48,276 bases of DNA from Burkholderiaceae bacterium (GTDB lineage Bacteria > Pseudomonadota > Gammaproteobacteria > Burkholderiales > Burkholderiaceae_B), in assembly GCA_020851995.1 (NCBI GenBank), contig JADZBO010000119.1:1-48276 (forward strand), given 5' to 3'. This document shows, in pieces, positions 27,092 to 36,883 of the stretch (positions within the stretch are counted from its first letter, which is position 1; each line of letters opens with the position of its first letter). The position numbers and the translations under genes are program-made. The notes under the pieces are model-generated. The model was given only the letters and a program-made list of their open reading frames with translations. It was not told where the DNA came from and did not search any database.

Positions 27092-29353
27092 CTACTCCTC
27101 GATCAGGCAATCGACGTAGTAGCGCTTGCCCCCGTCCGCATCGAGCTCGTCGGCGAGGCCGTGGATATAGGTTTCGAACCCCGGGAACTTTTCGTTGAAC
27201 TCGCGCGCGAACTGCAGATACTGCACGATCGTCTTGTTGAAGCGTTCGCCCGGAACCAGCAGCGGAATGCCGGGAGGATAGGGCGTGAGCAGTACCCCCG
27301 TCACGCGGCCCTCGAGCTGATCGATCGCCACGCGCTCGACCTCGCGGTGCGCCATCTTCGCGAAGGCGTCCGACGGTTTGAGCGCCGGGATCATATCGCT
27401 GAGGTACATCTCGGTGGTCAGCCGCGCAACGTCATGTTTGCGGTAGGCCTCGTGAATTTGCTGGCACAGATCCTTCAGACCCATGCGCTCGTAAGCGCGA
27501 TGCCCCTTGCAGAAGTCCGGCAGGATGCGCCACATCGGCTGGTTACGGTCATAGTCGTCCTTGAACTGCTGGAGCGCCGTGAGCAACGTGTTCCAGCGGC
27601 CCTTGGTGATGCCGATCGTGAACATGATGAAAAAGGAATAGAGGCCCGTCTTTTCCACCACCACGCCGCGCTCGGTCAGGAACTTCGAGACCAGTGCCGC
27701 CGGAATGCCCGTGTCGCCAAAGCTGCCCGACATATCCAGCCCGGGGGTAACGATCGTCGCCTTGATCGGATCGAGCATGTTGAAATCGGGGGCGAGGTCG
27801 CCAAACCCGTGCCAGTGCCCATTGGATTCAAGCATCCAGTCGTCCTGGGTGCCAATCCCCGAGCCCACAAGTCGCTCAGGACCCCAGACCTGAAACCACC
27901 AGTCGTTGTCGCCGTATTCCAGGTCAACCTTGCGCATTGCACGGCGGAAGTCGAGCGCCTCGCGGATGCTTTCCTCGACCAGCGCCGTACCGCCCGGCGC
28001 TTCCATCATGGCCGCGGCGACGTCGCACGACGCGATGATCGCGTACTGCGGCGAGGTCGACGTGTGCATCAGGTAGGCCTCGTTGAAAATATTGCGGTCA
28101 AGCTTGCGCGACTCGGATTCCTGCACAATGATTTGCGATGCCTGCGAAATCCCGGCAAGCAGTTTGTGCGTCGAGTGCGTCGCGAACACCATCGCCTTGG
28201 GGCTGCGGGGGCGGTCCGGCCCGATCGCGTGCATATCACGGTAGAACTCATGGAAGGCCGCATGCGGCAGCCAGGCTTCGTCGAAATGAAGCGTGTCGAT
28301 CATGTTGCCAAGCTTGGCCTTGATCATCTCGACGTTGTAGATCACGCCGTCGTATGTACTTTGTGTGAGCGTCAGGATGCGGGGCTGTTTGTCCTTGACT
28401 GCCCGCGCGAACGGGTTGGCTTCGATTTTGCGCTGAATATTTTCGGGCTCGAACTCCGAGAGCGGAATTGGGCCGATGATGCCGAGGTGATTCCGGGTGG
28501 GACGCAAAAACACCGGGATCGCACCCGTCATCGTAATCGCGTGCAGGATCGATTTGTGGCAGTTGCGATCGACCACCACGATATCGTTTGCGGCCACGTT
28601 CGCGTGCCAGACCACCTTGTTGGAGGTCGATGTGCCGTTCGTGACGAAATAACAGTGATCCGCATGGAAAATCCGTGCCGCGTTGAGTTCGGATTCGGCG
28701 ATCGGGCCGGTGTGGTCGAGCAATTGCCCGAGCTCATCCACCGCATTACAGACGTCGGCGCGCAGCATGTTTTCGCCGAAGAACTGATGAAACATCTGTC
28801 CGACGGGGCTCTTGAGAAACGCCACGCCGCCCGAATGCCCGGGGCAGTGCCATGAGTAGGAGCCATCCTGGGCGTACTTGACCAGTTCGCGGAAAAACGG
28901 TGGCGGCAGACTATCGACGTAGCTGCGGGCCTCGCGGATGATGTGACGCGCCACGAACTCGGGCGTGTCCTCGAACATGTGAATGAACCCGTGCAGCTCG
29001 CGCAGGATGTCGTTCGGAATGTGCTCGGAGGTGCGGGTCTCGCCGTAGAGGTAGATCGGGATGTCGGCGTTGCGAAACCGCAGTTCCCCGATGAACGTGC
29101 GCAGGTTCTTGATCGCGCCGGCGACATCCTCGGGCGAATCGACGTCGAATTCCTCGTCGTCGATCGACAGGATGAACGCGCTGGCCCGGCTTTGCTGCTG
29201 GGCAAACGAGCTCAGATCGCCATAGCTGGTGACGCCGATGACTTCCATGCCCTCGGCTTCGATGGCGGACGCCAGTGCACGCACACCGAGGCCGGAGGCA
29301 TTTTCCGACCGGTAGTCTTCGTCGATGATGAAGATGGGAAAGCGAAATTTCAT
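27092..29353 (-). CDS. Arginine/lysine/ornithine decarboxylase (fold type I, AdiA/LdcC-like)
   Basis: 753 residues: an N-terminal response-regulator-like wing domain (1-130, FIIDEDYRSENASGLG), then the PLP core with HCPGHSGG (169-176), NGTSTSNK (239-246), Asp358 (TLHFDEAW) and the PLP lysine Lys397 in HSTHKLLAGISQ, and the C-terminal domain. These enzymes make agmatine, cadaverine or putrescine while using up a proton. Which amino acid is used cannot be told from sequence alone. No antiporter gene is beside it, so a biosynthetic rather than acid-resistance role is plausible. Confidence 0.93.
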   Translation of the reverse strand: MKFRFPIFIIDEDYRSENASGLGVRALASAIEAEGMEVIGVTSYGDLSSFAQQQSRASAFILSIDDEEFDVDSPEDVAGAIKNLRTFIGELRFRNADIPIYLYGETRTSEHIPNDILRELHGFIHMFEDTPEFVARHIIREARSYVDSLPPPFFRELVKYAQDGSYSWHCPGHSGGVAFLKSPVGQMFHQFFGENMLRADVCNAVDELGQLLDHTGPIAESELNAARIFHADHCYFVTNGTSTSNKVVWHANVAANDIVVVDRNCHKSILHAITMTGAIPVFLRPTRNHLGIIGPIPLSEFEPENIQRKIEANPFARAVKDKQPRILTLTQSTYDGVIYNVEMIKAKLGNMIDTLHFDEAWLPHAAFHEFYRDMHAIGPDRPRSPKAMVFATHSTHKLLAGISQASQIIVQESESRKLDRNIFNEAYLMHTSTSPQYAIIASCDVAAAMMEAPGGTALVEESIREALDFRRAMRKVDLEYGDNDWWFQVWGPERLVGSGIGTQDDWMLESNGHWHGFGDLAPDFNMLDPIKATIVTPGLDMSGSFGDTGIPAALVSKFLTERGVVVEKTGLYSFFIMFTIGITKGRWNTLLTALQQFKDDYDRNQPMWRILPDFCKGHRAYERMGLKDLCQQIHEAYRKHDVARLTTEMYLSDMIPALKPSDAFAKMAHREVERVAIDQLEGRVTGVLLTPYPPGIPLLVPGERFNKTIVQYLQFAREFNEKFPGFETYIHGLADELDADGGKRYYVDCLIEE

Positions 29354-29452
29354 GCAATGCGCTCCGTGCTGCCGGTTTTCAGGGGATCAGGCGACCGGCG
29401 AGTTCTCAGGCGAGGATAGGCGGAAACAATGACAGTTTTGCGGCGACCGCGC

Positions 29453-30016
29453 TCAGGTTCGCGGCAGGGTCACACCACGCTGACCCTGATACTTGCCGCC
29501 GCGATCCCTGTAGGATGTGGCGCAGACCTCGTCGCTTTCGAAGAACAGCATCTGCGCGCACCCCTCGCCCGCATAGATCTTGGCCGGCAGGGGGGTTGTA
29601 TTTGAGAATTCGAGCGTGACATGGCCTTCCCATTCTGGTTCGAGGGGGGTCACATTGACAATGATGCCGCAACGCGCATAGGTGCTTTTGCCCAGGCAAA
29701 TCGTCAGGACGCTGCGCGGGATGCGGAAGTACTCCACAGTGCGGGCCAGCGCGAACGAATTCGGCGGAATGATGCAGATATCGCCTCGAAAATCCACAAA
29801 CGATTTTTCGTCAAACGCCTTGGGATCCACGATGGTCGAGTTGATGTTCGTGAAGATCTTGAATTCATCGGCGCAGCGCACATCGTAGCCGTAACTACTG
29901 GTGCCGTAGCTGACAATACGCCCGCCGTTCCTTTCGCGAACCTGGCCGTGTTCAAACGGCTCAATCATGCCGGTCTGTGCCTGGCGGCGAATCCAGTTGT
30001 CGCTTTTGATGGTCAT
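29453..30016 (-). CDS. dcd: dCTP deaminase
   Basis: 187 residues. Visible: [31 protein letters not shown]-type core, with Ser111, Arg115 and catalytic Glu136, and the Q155-containing [10 protein letters not shown]. It turns dCTP into dUTP, feeding dTMP synthesis (thyA is in this window but not linked). ATG 30016 ([11 protein letters not shown]) matches the family start. It sits between apbC and the decarboxylase gene on the same strand. Confidence 0.97.
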   Translation of the reverse strand: MTIKSDNWIRRQAQTGMIEPFEHGQVRERNGGRIVSYGTSSYGYDVRCADEFKIFTNINSTIVDPKAFDEKSFVDFRGDICIIPPNSFALARTVEYFRIPRSVLTICLGKSTYARCGIIVNVTPLEPEWEGHVTLEFSNTTPLPAKIYAGEGCAQMLFFESDEVCATSYRDRGGKYQGQRGVTLPRT

Positions 30017-30140
30017 GGCCCACCGCCCCAAAAGAAATGTCGAGAGCGCGGATTTTACGCTTCCCGGCGGCCGAATGCCCCGCGGGCGTGCGCATGCCCC
30101 CCGGGGACGGTGAAATCGCCGTGCCCGGGACGACGGGTGG

Positions 30141-31226
30141 TCAGGTGCGTTTGACCTGAATCACGCCGAATTTGTCGCTCAGGTCGCGCGGCAGCGTGGA
30201 CACACGAGCGGCGAGTTTGCGCGCGATTTCGCGGTAGATACCCGCAGCGGCGCTCTGGGGTTCGGCCGCGACCGTCGGCTGGCCGGCATCCGACTGGGCC
30301 CGGATCGCCATGGCCAGCGGCAGGCTGCCAAGCCAGGGCGCCTTGTACTCCTCAGACATGCGCTGCCCGCCGCCCTCGCCGAAGATATGTTCGACATGGC
30401 CGCACTGCGTACAGACATGCACCGCCATGTTTTCGACGATCCCGAGAATCGGCACATTGACCTTTTCAAACATGCGCAACGCCTTGCGGGCATCAAGCAG
30501 CGCGATGTCCTGGGGGGTCGTGACGATGACAGCGCCCACGACCGGCACCCGCTGAGACAGCGTCAGCGCGATGTCGCCGGTGCCAGGTGGCATGTCGACG
30601 ATGAGGTAGTCCAGATTGTCCCAATTGGTCTGACGCAACAGCTGCTCAAGCGCCTGGGTCACCATGGGACCACGCCAGATGGCGGGCGTATCCTCATTGA
30701 TCAGAAAACCGATCGAATTGGCCTGCAATCCATGTCCGACCAGCGGCGCCATCGTCTTGCCGTCCGCGCTTTCCGGACGTCCGGACACGCCAAGCAGCAT
30801 CGGCACGCTTGGCCCGTAGATGTCAGCGTCGAGCACGCCGACCCGGGCGCCTTCCGCTTGCAGCGCCAAAGCCAGGTTGACCGCGGTCGTGCTCTTGCCC
30901 ACGCCGCCCTTGCCCGAGCCCACCGCAATGATGTTGCGCACGCCCGGAACCAGCTGAACGCCCGGCTGCACCGCGTGCGCGATGACGCGGCTCGACACCT
31001 CAACGACCGCGTCCGCGACGCCGATCGCACCCAGCCGGGCCCGCACGAGATCGCCGATCGCCTGAAACTGACTGGCGGCCGGATACCCCAGGATGACCTG
31101 GACTGCGACGCGCCCTTCCTTTACCTGTATCTGGGCATCTTTAATCCCGGCGCCCAGCGAGGCGCCCGTATTGGGATCGACAATCTGGTTCAATTCCGAA
31201 CGTACATCCGCCAGCGTTACACTCAT
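30141..31226 (-). CDS. apbC: Iron-sulfur cluster carrier protein ApbC (Mrp/NBP35 family)
   Basis: 361 residues from ATG 31226: an N-terminal MIP18-like domain (1-85), then a deviant Walker [12 protein letters not shown] (103-113), and the cluster-binding CxxC at Cys272 and Cys275 ([13 protein letters not shown]). It is an ATP-dependent Fe-S carrier. It diverges from a small membrane protein gene with about 60 bp between starts. Confidence 0.95.
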   Translation of the reverse strand: MSVTLADVRSELNQIVDPNTGASLGAGIKDAQIQVKEGRVAVQVILGYPAASQFQAIGDLVRARLGAIGVADAVVEVSSRVIAHAVQPGVQLVPGVRNIIAVGSGKGGVGKSTTAVNLALALQAEGARVGVLDADIYGPSVPMLLGVSGRPESADGKTMAPLVGHGLQANSIGFLINEDTPAIWRGPMVTQALEQLLRQTNWDNLDYLIVDMPPGTGDIALTLSQRVPVVGAVIVTTPQDIALLDARKALRMFEKVNVPILGIVENMAVHVCTQCGHVEHIFGEGGGQRMSEEYKAPWLGSLPLAMAIRAQSDAGQPTVAAEPQSAAAGIYREIARKLAARVSTLPRDLSDKFGVIQVKRT

Positions 31227-31284
31227 TTCCATTCCCGTTGTGACTTAAACTTACCGATTAACCGTCAATGCAGTATCTCAAATT

Positions 31285-31545
31285 ATGGCCGAGCTGATCC
31301 GACGTTTCGTGCGACTGGTGATTTTGACCGTGCTCGCCCTCGCAGGGCTGGCGATGGCCGTGATTTTCACCGTTTCAACGCTGATTGCACTGGGCATCGC
31401 GATTGTGATCGCCTCCGCCCGGGGTCAGCGCATTTCGCCCAAAGAATACTGGAAGGAGCGCCAGTCGCGTCGCAAACCCATATTCCGCCCGGGTTCTTTG
31501 CGTGGCGGCGATGTCACTGACGTGCAATCCCGCGATGTCCCCTGA
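31285..31545 (+). CDS. Small single-pass membrane protein of unknown function
   Basis: 86 residues: a short basic N-terminus (MAELIRRFVR), one long hydrophobic stretch (VILTVLALAGLAMAVIFTV...IALGIAIVIAS, possibly two helices), and a basic tail (PKEYWKERQSRRKP). I do not recognise a family. The end overlaps the start region of the next gene, which suggests a shared transcript. Codon use resembles its neighbours, which supports it being real. Confidence 0.65.
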   Translation: MAELIRRFVRLVILTVLALAGLAMAVIFTVSTLIALGIAIVIASARGQRISPKEYWKERQSRRKPIFRPGSLRGGDVTDVQSRDVP

Positions 31546-32107
31546 GGCTGCGGACGCATCAGCCGACCGGCCACGCGTTATCGGACTGCCTGAACTGTTT
31601 CGCGGTTTCGCCACGATCGGCCTGCTCGGTTTCGGCGGGGTTGCCGCGATTTCCCGTCACGTGATCGTCGAGCAGTACCGGTGGCTTTCCGACAAAGAGT
31701 ACGCGACGGTTCTGGGGGTGGGTCAGGTTCTGCCCGGCGCGAACACCGTCAACGCAGCAGTCATCATCGGAGACCGCTTTCAGGGTCCGAAAGGATCCCT
31801 GGTCGGCGTGCTTGGCCTGATGATCCTGCCGATTCTCATCGTGATGGTGCTCGCCGCCCTCTACAACCGTTTCGCCGACATCCCTGCCGTCAACATCGCG
31901 CTCACGGCGGCCGGCGCTTCTGCCGCCGGCATGGTCATCGGCACCGGGTTGAAGATGCTTTCCAAGATCCGCCCGGGGATTGCCGGCTGGATCATCGTGC
32001 TACTGGCAGTTGCGATCATTGTCGGCTTCCACTGGCCACTGGTGCGCGTGGTGTTGCTGATGGTACCGGTGGCGCTGGTACTGACTGCCTGGCTGGGCAG
32101 GAAATGA
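31511..32107 (+). CDS. Chromate transporter, CHR family, first half
   Basis: 198 residues with one CHR domain: FRGFATIGLLGFGGVAAISRHVI, WLSDKEYATVLGVGQVLPGANTVN and PKGSLVGVLGLMILP are the family signatures, followed by membrane helices to the end. Short-chain CHR proteins work as pairs. Starts at GTG 31502, ATG 31511 and ATG 31535 are all possible and none has a clear ribosome site. The stop overlaps the second half gene by four bases. Confidence 0.85.
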   Translation: MSLTCNPAMSPEAADASADRPRVIGLPELFRGFATIGLLGFGGVAAISRHVIVEQYRWLSDKEYATVLGVGQVLPGANTVNAAVIIGDRFQGPKGSLVGVLGLMILPILIVMVLAALYNRFADIPAVNIALTAAGASAAGMVIGTGLKMLSKIRPGIAGWIIVLLAVAIIVGFHWPLVRVVLLMVPVALVLTAWLGRK

Positions 32108-32655
32108 CCAGCCTGGCCATTCTCGGTGCGCTGGCGCGCAGCTTTGCAATGATCTCGCTGATCGCGATTGGCGGGGTCAACGCAGTGGTTCCTGCGATGC
32201 GCCATGAGGTGGTCGATGTCCTGCACTGGATGAGCGACGCCACTTTCATGCAACTGTATGCCGTCACCCAGATTACCCCCGGCCCCAATGTCGTCATCGT
32301 CAGCCTGATCGGCTGGCAGATGGGCGGTCTCGCCGGCCTGCTGGTCGCGACGCTTTCGATGCTGCTGCCCGCCTGCCTGCTGGCGTTTGTGGTCGGGCGC
32401 CTGATGAGCCGTGTCGCGGGCTCAAAAGGCTTCAGGCTGGCACAGGACGCCCTGGTCCCGGTTGCCATCGGCCTGATCATTGCCGGCGGCCTCGACCTGG
32501 CCCAGGCCGCGCACCGGGGCTGGCTGACGGTGGCGATCTCCGCCGCCAGCATGGTGTCGATTCTCAAGCTGGGTCTGAATCCGATCTGGACCCTGCTGGC
32601 CAGTGCTGCGATTGCACTCGCGGCGCATTACACCGGCCTGGTTTCAATCGCCTGA
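32104..32655 (+). CDS. Chromate transporter, CHR family, second half
   Basis: 183 residues, a second CHR domain: FAMISLIAIGGVNAVVPAMRHEVVD, WMSDATFMQLYAVTQITPGPNVVIVSLIGWQMGGL-type motif. It is coupled to the first half by an ATGA overlap, as in known two-gene chromate exporters, where the halves sit in opposite orientation in the membrane. The native substrate need not be chromate. Confidence 0.87.
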   Translation: MTSLAILGALARSFAMISLIAIGGVNAVVPAMRHEVVDVLHWMSDATFMQLYAVTQITPGPNVVIVSLIGWQMGGLAGLLVATLSMLLPACLLAFVVGRLMSRVAGSKGFRLAQDALVPVAIGLIIAGGLDLAQAAHRGWLTVAISAASMVSILKLGLNPIWTLLASAAIALAAHYTGLVSIA

Positions 32656-32730
32656 AAAAACTGGCCCGCCAGGATCAGAATCGCGCAGTGATCTAAAATG
32701 GTGGGCTTCATCCCTTGCCCGGCACTCCAC

Positions 32731-34806
32731 ATGTCCCGCACCATTTTCGTCACGACCGCCCTTCCCTATGCAAACGGCTCGTTTCATATCGGCCACATCA
32801 TGGAGTACATCCAGGCCGACATCTGGGTGCGGTCGATGCGCATGGCAGGTCATACAGTGCATTTTGTGGGTGCCGACGACACGCACGGGGCACCCATCAT
32901 GCTCAAGGCCGAGTCCGAAGGCATCACGCCCCAGCAACTGGTGGCACGGGTGGCGGCCGAGCGCCCCCAGTACCTCAAGGGATTTGGCATCGCGTTCGAT
33001 CACTGGCATTCGACCGATTCGCCCGAGAACGTCGAGCTCTCGCAGGACATTTACCGAAAATTGCGCGATGCCGGCCTGATCGAAACGCGCAGCATCGAGC
33101 AGTTCTTTGATCCGGTCAAAGGCATGTTCCTGCCGGATCGCTACATCAAGGGCGAATGTCCGAAATGTCACGCCAAAGACCAGTACGGCGACGCCTGCGA
33201 AGTCTGCAGCTCCGTGTACGCGCCCACCGACCTGATCGACCCGTATTCGACGCTGACCAACGCCCGTCCCGTGCTCAAAACATCGGACCATTTCTTCTTC
33301 AAACTGTCGGATCCGCGTTGTGTCGAATTCCTGCAGGCCTGGACGACCGGAGAAAACGCCCGCGGCACACGCCGACTGCAGTCCGAAGTGCTCGCCAAAA
33401 CCCGCGAATGGCTGGGCAAGGGCGATGGCGAGTCCAAGCTCGGCGATTGGGATATTTCCCGTGATGCGCCCTACTTCGGCATCGAAATCCCCGATGCGCC
33501 AGGCAAGTACTTCTACGTATGGCTCGATGCGCCGGTGGGCTATCTTGCTTCGCTTAAGGCCTATTGCGCCATCGCAGGCATCGACTTCGACAGCCTGGTG
33601 GATCCGGCGGGCACCACCGAGCAAGTGCACTTTATTGGCAAGGACATCGTCTACTTTCACGCACTGTTCTGGCCCGCCACACTGAAATTCTCCGGCCGCA
33701 AAACGCCCGATCAGATCAACGTGCACGGCTTCATCACCGTCAGCGGCGAAAAAATGTCCAAAAGCCGCGGCACGGGCATTTCGCCGCTGCGTTATCTCGA
33801 AATCGGCATGAACGCCGAATGGCTGCGCTACTACATCGCTGCCAAACTCAACGCCCGCGTTGAGGATATCGACTTCAACCCGGACGATTTCATCGCCCGC
33901 GTCAACAGCGATCTCGTCGGCAAGTACGTCAATATCGCCAGTCGGGCCGCCAACTTCATCAGCAAATATTTCGACGGCGAGTTGCGCTACACCGGCGACA
34001 CGGCAGCGCTCAGCGCTGAGTGGGCACAAGCTGCCGAGCGTGTACGCGCGGATCTCGAAGCGCGTGAATTTGCCCGTGCGATCCGGGAAATCATGAGCCA
34101 TGCCGACCGGATCAATCAGGCTTTCGATGCCGCACAACCGTGGCTGATCGCCAAGGGACTCGCCAGCGCCGGCGCACAGCAGCGCGATACCCTGCAGGAC
34201 ATCTGCTCGACCGCGCTCGCCGGGTTCAAGGCGATGTCGGTCATGCTTGCACCCATCCTGCCAGAGCTCTCGGCGCGGGTCGCGACTGAGCTTTTCGGTC
34301 TGGACCGTGCTTTCGTCTGGAGCGACGCCGGAGTGCTCCCCACCCGCATCAACCCTTTCAAGCATCTGATGCAGCGCGTGGATTCCGACATGCTCGATGC
34401 CCTGTTCGAGCCACCGGCGCCTGCTGCGGCACCCGTCCAGGTGCCTGGCGGCGAACCCATTGCCGACACCATCGGCATTGAAGACTTTTCACGCATCGAT
34501 CTTCGCATCGCCCGCATTGTCCATTGTGAACATGTCGAAGGCGCTGCCAAGCTGCTGCGCCTGACGCTCGACGTCGGCGAAGGACGTCACCGCAATGTGT
34601 TTTCGGGTATCAAGTCGGCTTACCAACCCGAGCAACTGATCGGGCGACTCACGGTGATGGTGGCGAATCTCGCCCCGCGCAAGATGAAGTTCGGGGTGTC
34701 AGAGGGCATGGTGCTTGCGGCAAGCCACGCTGATGATGCGGTGGACACCGGGATCTACCTGCTGTCGCCCGATTCGGGTGCGCAACCGGGGATGCGGGTG
34801 CGCTAA
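32731..34806 (+). CDS. metG: Methionine-tRNA ligase
   Basis: 691 residues from ATG 32731. Class I motifs HIGH (19-22) and KMSKS (341-345); zinc-knuckle cysteines 143, 146, 156 and 159; a C-terminal tRNA-binding (Trbp111-like) domain from about residue 590 ([20 protein letters not shown]), which is the dimer-forming long type. It charges tRNA-Met. An upstream ATG at 32698 adds residues with no family match. Confidence 0.98.
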   Translation: MSRTIFVTTALPYANGSFHIGHIMEYIQADIWVRSMRMAGHTVHFVGADDTHGAPIMLKAESEGITPQQLVARVAAERPQYLKGFGIAFDHWHSTDSPENVELSQDIYRKLRDAGLIETRSIEQFFDPVKGMFLPDRYIKGECPKCHAKDQYGDACEVCSSVYAPTDLIDPYSTLTNARPVLKTSDHFFFKLSDPRCVEFLQAWTTGENARGTRRLQSEVLAKTREWLGKGDGESKLGDWDISRDAPYFGIEIPDAPGKYFYVWLDAPVGYLASLKAYCAIAGIDFDSLVDPAGTTEQVHFIGKDIVYFHALFWPATLKFSGRKTPDQINVHGFITVSGEKMSKSRGTGISPLRYLEIGMNAEWLRYYIAAKLNARVEDIDFNPDDFIARVNSDLVGKYVNIASRAANFISKYFDGELRYTGDTAALSAEWAQAAERVRADLEAREFARAIREIMSHADRINQAFDAAQPWLIAKGLASAGAQQRDTLQDICSTALAGFKAMSVMLAPILPELSARVATELFGLDRAFVWSDAGVLPTRINPFKHLMQRVDSDMLDALFEPPAPAAAPVQVPGGEPIADTIGIEDFSRIDLRIARIVHCEHVEGAAKLLRLTLDVGEGRHRNVFSGIKSAYQPEQLIGRLTVMVANLAPRKMKFGVSEGMVLAASHADDAVDTGIYLLSPDSGAQPGMRVR

Positions 34807-34813
34807 GCCCGGG

Positions 34814-34831
34814 GGCGGGTGTACACCCGCC
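34814..34831. other. Perfect 18-bp palindrome after metG
   Basis: GGCGGGTG-TA-CACCCGCC reads the same on both strands, eight bases after the metG stop and ahead of the convergent trhO stop. It can form a hairpin but no T run follows, so it is either a weak terminator or a protein-binding site. Confidence 0.5.
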
Positions 34832-34916
34832 GCAAGTGACCTGCGCAATGACCCAATCGGAGTGCCGTGCTGCCTGGATTACGGGCTGGCCCCATCGGGG
34901 CATCACGCTGACAGCA

Positions 34917-35654
34917 TCAAAGACGGCGCGGCTGGAGTCCCGGATCGAGGGTTTCGCGCCCGTCGAACACGAAACAGGTGCCCTCAAACCCGGTGCCGCC
35001 AGTTTCCTCAAAATATTTCAGGATACCGCCGTCGAGCTGCAAGACGCGCTCAACACCCGCCTCAGCCATGAAGATGGCCGCCTTTTCGCAGCGAATCCCG
35101 CCGGTGCAGAAGCTCACGACGGTCTTGCCGGCCAACTCATCCTTGTGGTCCAGAACGGCCTGCGGAAACTGCGTAAACCGGTCGATATGCCAGTTGATCG
35201 CATTGGCAAACGTGCCGGCCTGCACCTCGAATTCGTTGCGGGTATCGAGCATCACGACCGGGCGGCCTTCGTCATCCGTGCCCTGCCCAAGCCAGCGTTC
35301 GACCGTATGCGCATCGACCGCCGGCGCACGCGCAGCCACCGGACGAATCGCCGGATGGTTCATCCGGATAATTTCGCGCTTGATCCGCACGCGCAGGCGA
35401 CCAAACGGCACGCTCGACGACAGGCTGTACTTGACTTCGAGCACGGTAAAAGCGGGATCCTCGCGCAGCCAGAGCAGAAACGCGTCGATGTCCCCGGCCG
35501 ACCCGGCCAGAAACAGATTAATGCCTTCCTCGGCGAGCAGGATCGTGCCCTTGAGCGAAAGAGACGAGGCCCGGTCGAGCAAAGTCTCGCGGCGCTCTGG
35601 CAACCGATCGAGTGGCACGAATTTATAGGCAGCGATGTTGGTGATCTGGGTCAT
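34917..35654 (-). CDS. trhO: tRNA uridine(34) hydroxylase, rhodanese-like (TrhO/YceA)
   Basis: 245 residues: an N-terminal acylphosphatase-like domain (about 1-95, with LLAEEGINLFLAGS) and a C-terminal rhodanese domain with the active-site Cys183 in VVSFCTGGIRCEKA. Known members hydroxylate U34 of tRNAs to ho5U using oxygen. It lies downstream of tRNA-Gly on the same strand, separated by about 85 bp. Confidence 0.92.
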   Translation of the reverse strand: MTQITNIAAYKFVPLDRLPERRETLLDRASSLSLKGTILLAEEGINLFLAGSAGDIDAFLLWLREDPAFTVLEVKYSLSSSVPFGRLRVRIKREIIRMNHPAIRPVAARAPAVDAHTVERWLGQGTDDEGRPVVMLDTRNEFEVQAGTFANAINWHIDRFTQFPQAVLDHKDELAGKTVVSFCTGGIRCEKAAIFMAEAGVERVLQLDGGILKYFEETGGTGFEGTCFVFDGRETLDPGLQPRRL

Positions 35655-35739
35655 GCGAATGGGACGATGCGGGAATGCGCCTTGCCGGCACCCGTTATTG
35701 GGGGGATAGCCCCGGTAACAAACAGCATGCGACAGGAAC

Positions 35740-35813
35740 TGGAGCGGGTGATGGGAATCGAACCCACGCTTGAGGCTTGGGAAGCCGCCGTTCTACCATT
35801 GAACTACACCCGC
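35740..35813 (-). tRNA. tRNA-Gly, anticodon CCC
   Basis: The minus strand gives acceptor GCGGGTG/CACCCGC, discriminator T and an encoded CCA. The anticodon loop TTCCCAA puts CCC at 34-36. The anticodon stem GCGGC/GCCTC has one mismatch (C28 with T42). The T arm GTGGG-TTCGATT-CCCAT has one G-T pair. A perfect -10 (TATAAT, 35856-35861 on the complement) lies about 45 bp upstream. Confidence 0.93.
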
Positions 35814-35855
35814 GCGTCGCGAATCACGGGGCGCCAGCCCCTCGGACAGAGCCGC

Positions 35856-35861
35856 ATTATA
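35856..35861 (-). promoter_or_regulatory. Candidate -10 box for tRNA-Gly
   Basis: Minus-strand TATAAT followed by a GC-rich discriminator (GCGGC), as is common at stable RNA promoters. The -35 is poor. The placement about 45 bp before the tRNA fits. Confidence 0.45.
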
Positions 35862-35916
35862 CGGGATCGCCATCGCCAGCAGATCGGGGCATTGACGAGC
35901 CACTACAATACCGCCC

Positions 35917-36117
35917 ATGGAAATCGTACTCAATGGTCAGCCCAGGTCACTGGACGGCCCCATCAACATCGCTGGACTGATCGAATCCCTCGGGTTCACC
36001 GGCAAGAGAATCGCCGTCGAGCGCAATGGGGAAATCGTGCCCAAAAGCGCGCACGCCCAGACCATGCTCGCGGCGGGTGACCGACTCGAAATCGTTGTCG
36101 CGGTCGGAGGCGGCTGA
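35917..36117 (+). CDS. thiS: Sulfur carrier protein ThiS
   Basis: 66 residues, beta-grasp fold, ending in the required Gly-Gly (AVGGG), which becomes a thiocarboxylate for thiazole formation. N-terminal MEIVLNGQ and C-terminal GDRLEIVVAVGGG are family marks. In relatives thiG follows directly; here trmB starts on the next base after the stop and no thiG is present in the window. Confidence 0.92.
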   Translation: MEIVLNGQPRSLDGPINIAGLIESLGFTGKRIAVERNGEIVPKSAHAQTMLAAGDRLEIVVAVGGG

Positions 36118-36786
36118 ATGGAACAACCCCATATCCGCAGCTTTGTACATCGGCGTGGCCACATAACCCAGGGACAAAAGGAAGCGCTGTCGACGGTGCG
36201 CGACAAGTGGTCCATTCCCTACAGCCAGACCCTGCTTGATCCTGCGATCGCATTTGGACGCACTGCGCCCGTGATCCTGGAGATCGGGTTTGGCATGGGC
36301 GAAACCAGCGAGCAGATTGCGCTTGCACGACCGCAGGATAACTTCCTGGGTGTCGAAGTGTTCGAGGCCGGCGTCGGCGCTTTACTCAAGCGTATTGAGG
36401 CGTCCAGCCTGAACAATATCCGGATCATCCAGCACGATGCGGTCGAAGTGCTGCGGCACATGATTGCGCCGGAAAGCCTGGCGGGAGTCCACATCTACTT
36501 CCCGGATCCCTGGCCCAAGAAGCGGCATCACAAGCGTCGCCTGATTCAGCCCCCGCTGATCAATCTGCTGGCATCACGCATGGCACCGGGTGCCTACCTG
36601 CATTGCGCGACCGATTGGGAGCACTACGCTTTGCAGATGCTGGAGGTGCTTTCGGCCGAGCCCACGCTGGTCAACACCAGTGACGGATTCGCTCCCCGGC
36701 CAGACTACCGGCCGCTCACGAAGTTCGAGCAGCGCGGCCTGCGACTCGGCCACGGCGTTTGGGATCTGATCTTCCGTAAACGCTGA
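36118..36786 (+). CDS. trmB: tRNA (guanine-N7-)-methyltransferase
   Basis: 222 residues. SAM loop EIGFGMGE (55-62), [12 protein letters not shown], the family mark [15 protein letters not shown] (about 125-139) and C-terminal [17 protein letters not shown]. It methylates G46 of tRNA. ATG 36118 follows the thiS stop without a gap, so translation is probably coupled. Confidence 0.97.
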   Translation: MEQPHIRSFVHRRGHITQGQKEALSTVRDKWSIPYSQTLLDPAIAFGRTAPVILEIGFGMGETSEQIALARPQDNFLGVEVFEAGVGALLKRIEASSLNNIRIIQHDAVEVLRHMIAPESLAGVHIYFPDPWPKKRHHKRRLIQPPLINLLASRMAPGAYLHCATDWEHYALQMLEVLSAEPTLVNTSDGFAPRPDYRPLTKFEQRGLRLGHGVWDLIFRKR

Positions 36787-36794
36787 GCTTTTCA

Positions 36795-36875
36795 CCTGGT
36801 CATCCGCGACGACCAGGCATCACGCGCAACTGTCCGTGGTCGTGTCCTGAGCGGTTTGTCGCACCCTGATCAGGG
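36795..36875. terminator. Hairpins between convergent trmB and ffh
   Basis: CCTGGTC (36795-36801) pairs with GACCAGG (36811-36817), and a 12-bp palindrome CCCTGATCAGGG lies at 36864-36875. Both sit between stop codons of converging genes. No clear T run is next to either, so termination is only inferred. Confidence 0.35.
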
Positions 36876-36883
36876 CGCGCGCC

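Noticed and set aside
26774-28855. 693-codon plus-strand open frame opposite the decarboxylase and YhiN-type genes
   Set aside because: High-GC shadow frame of low complexity (rich in Arg, His, Val), with no recognisable domain; the minus strand is clearly coding.
32644-34365. 573-codon minus-strand open frame opposite metG
   Set aside because: Shadow of metG; no domain, no ribosome site.
34836-36080. Plus-strand open frame across trhO, tRNA-Gly and into thiS
   Set aside because: It runs through a tRNA gene and the antisense of trhO, so it is not coding.
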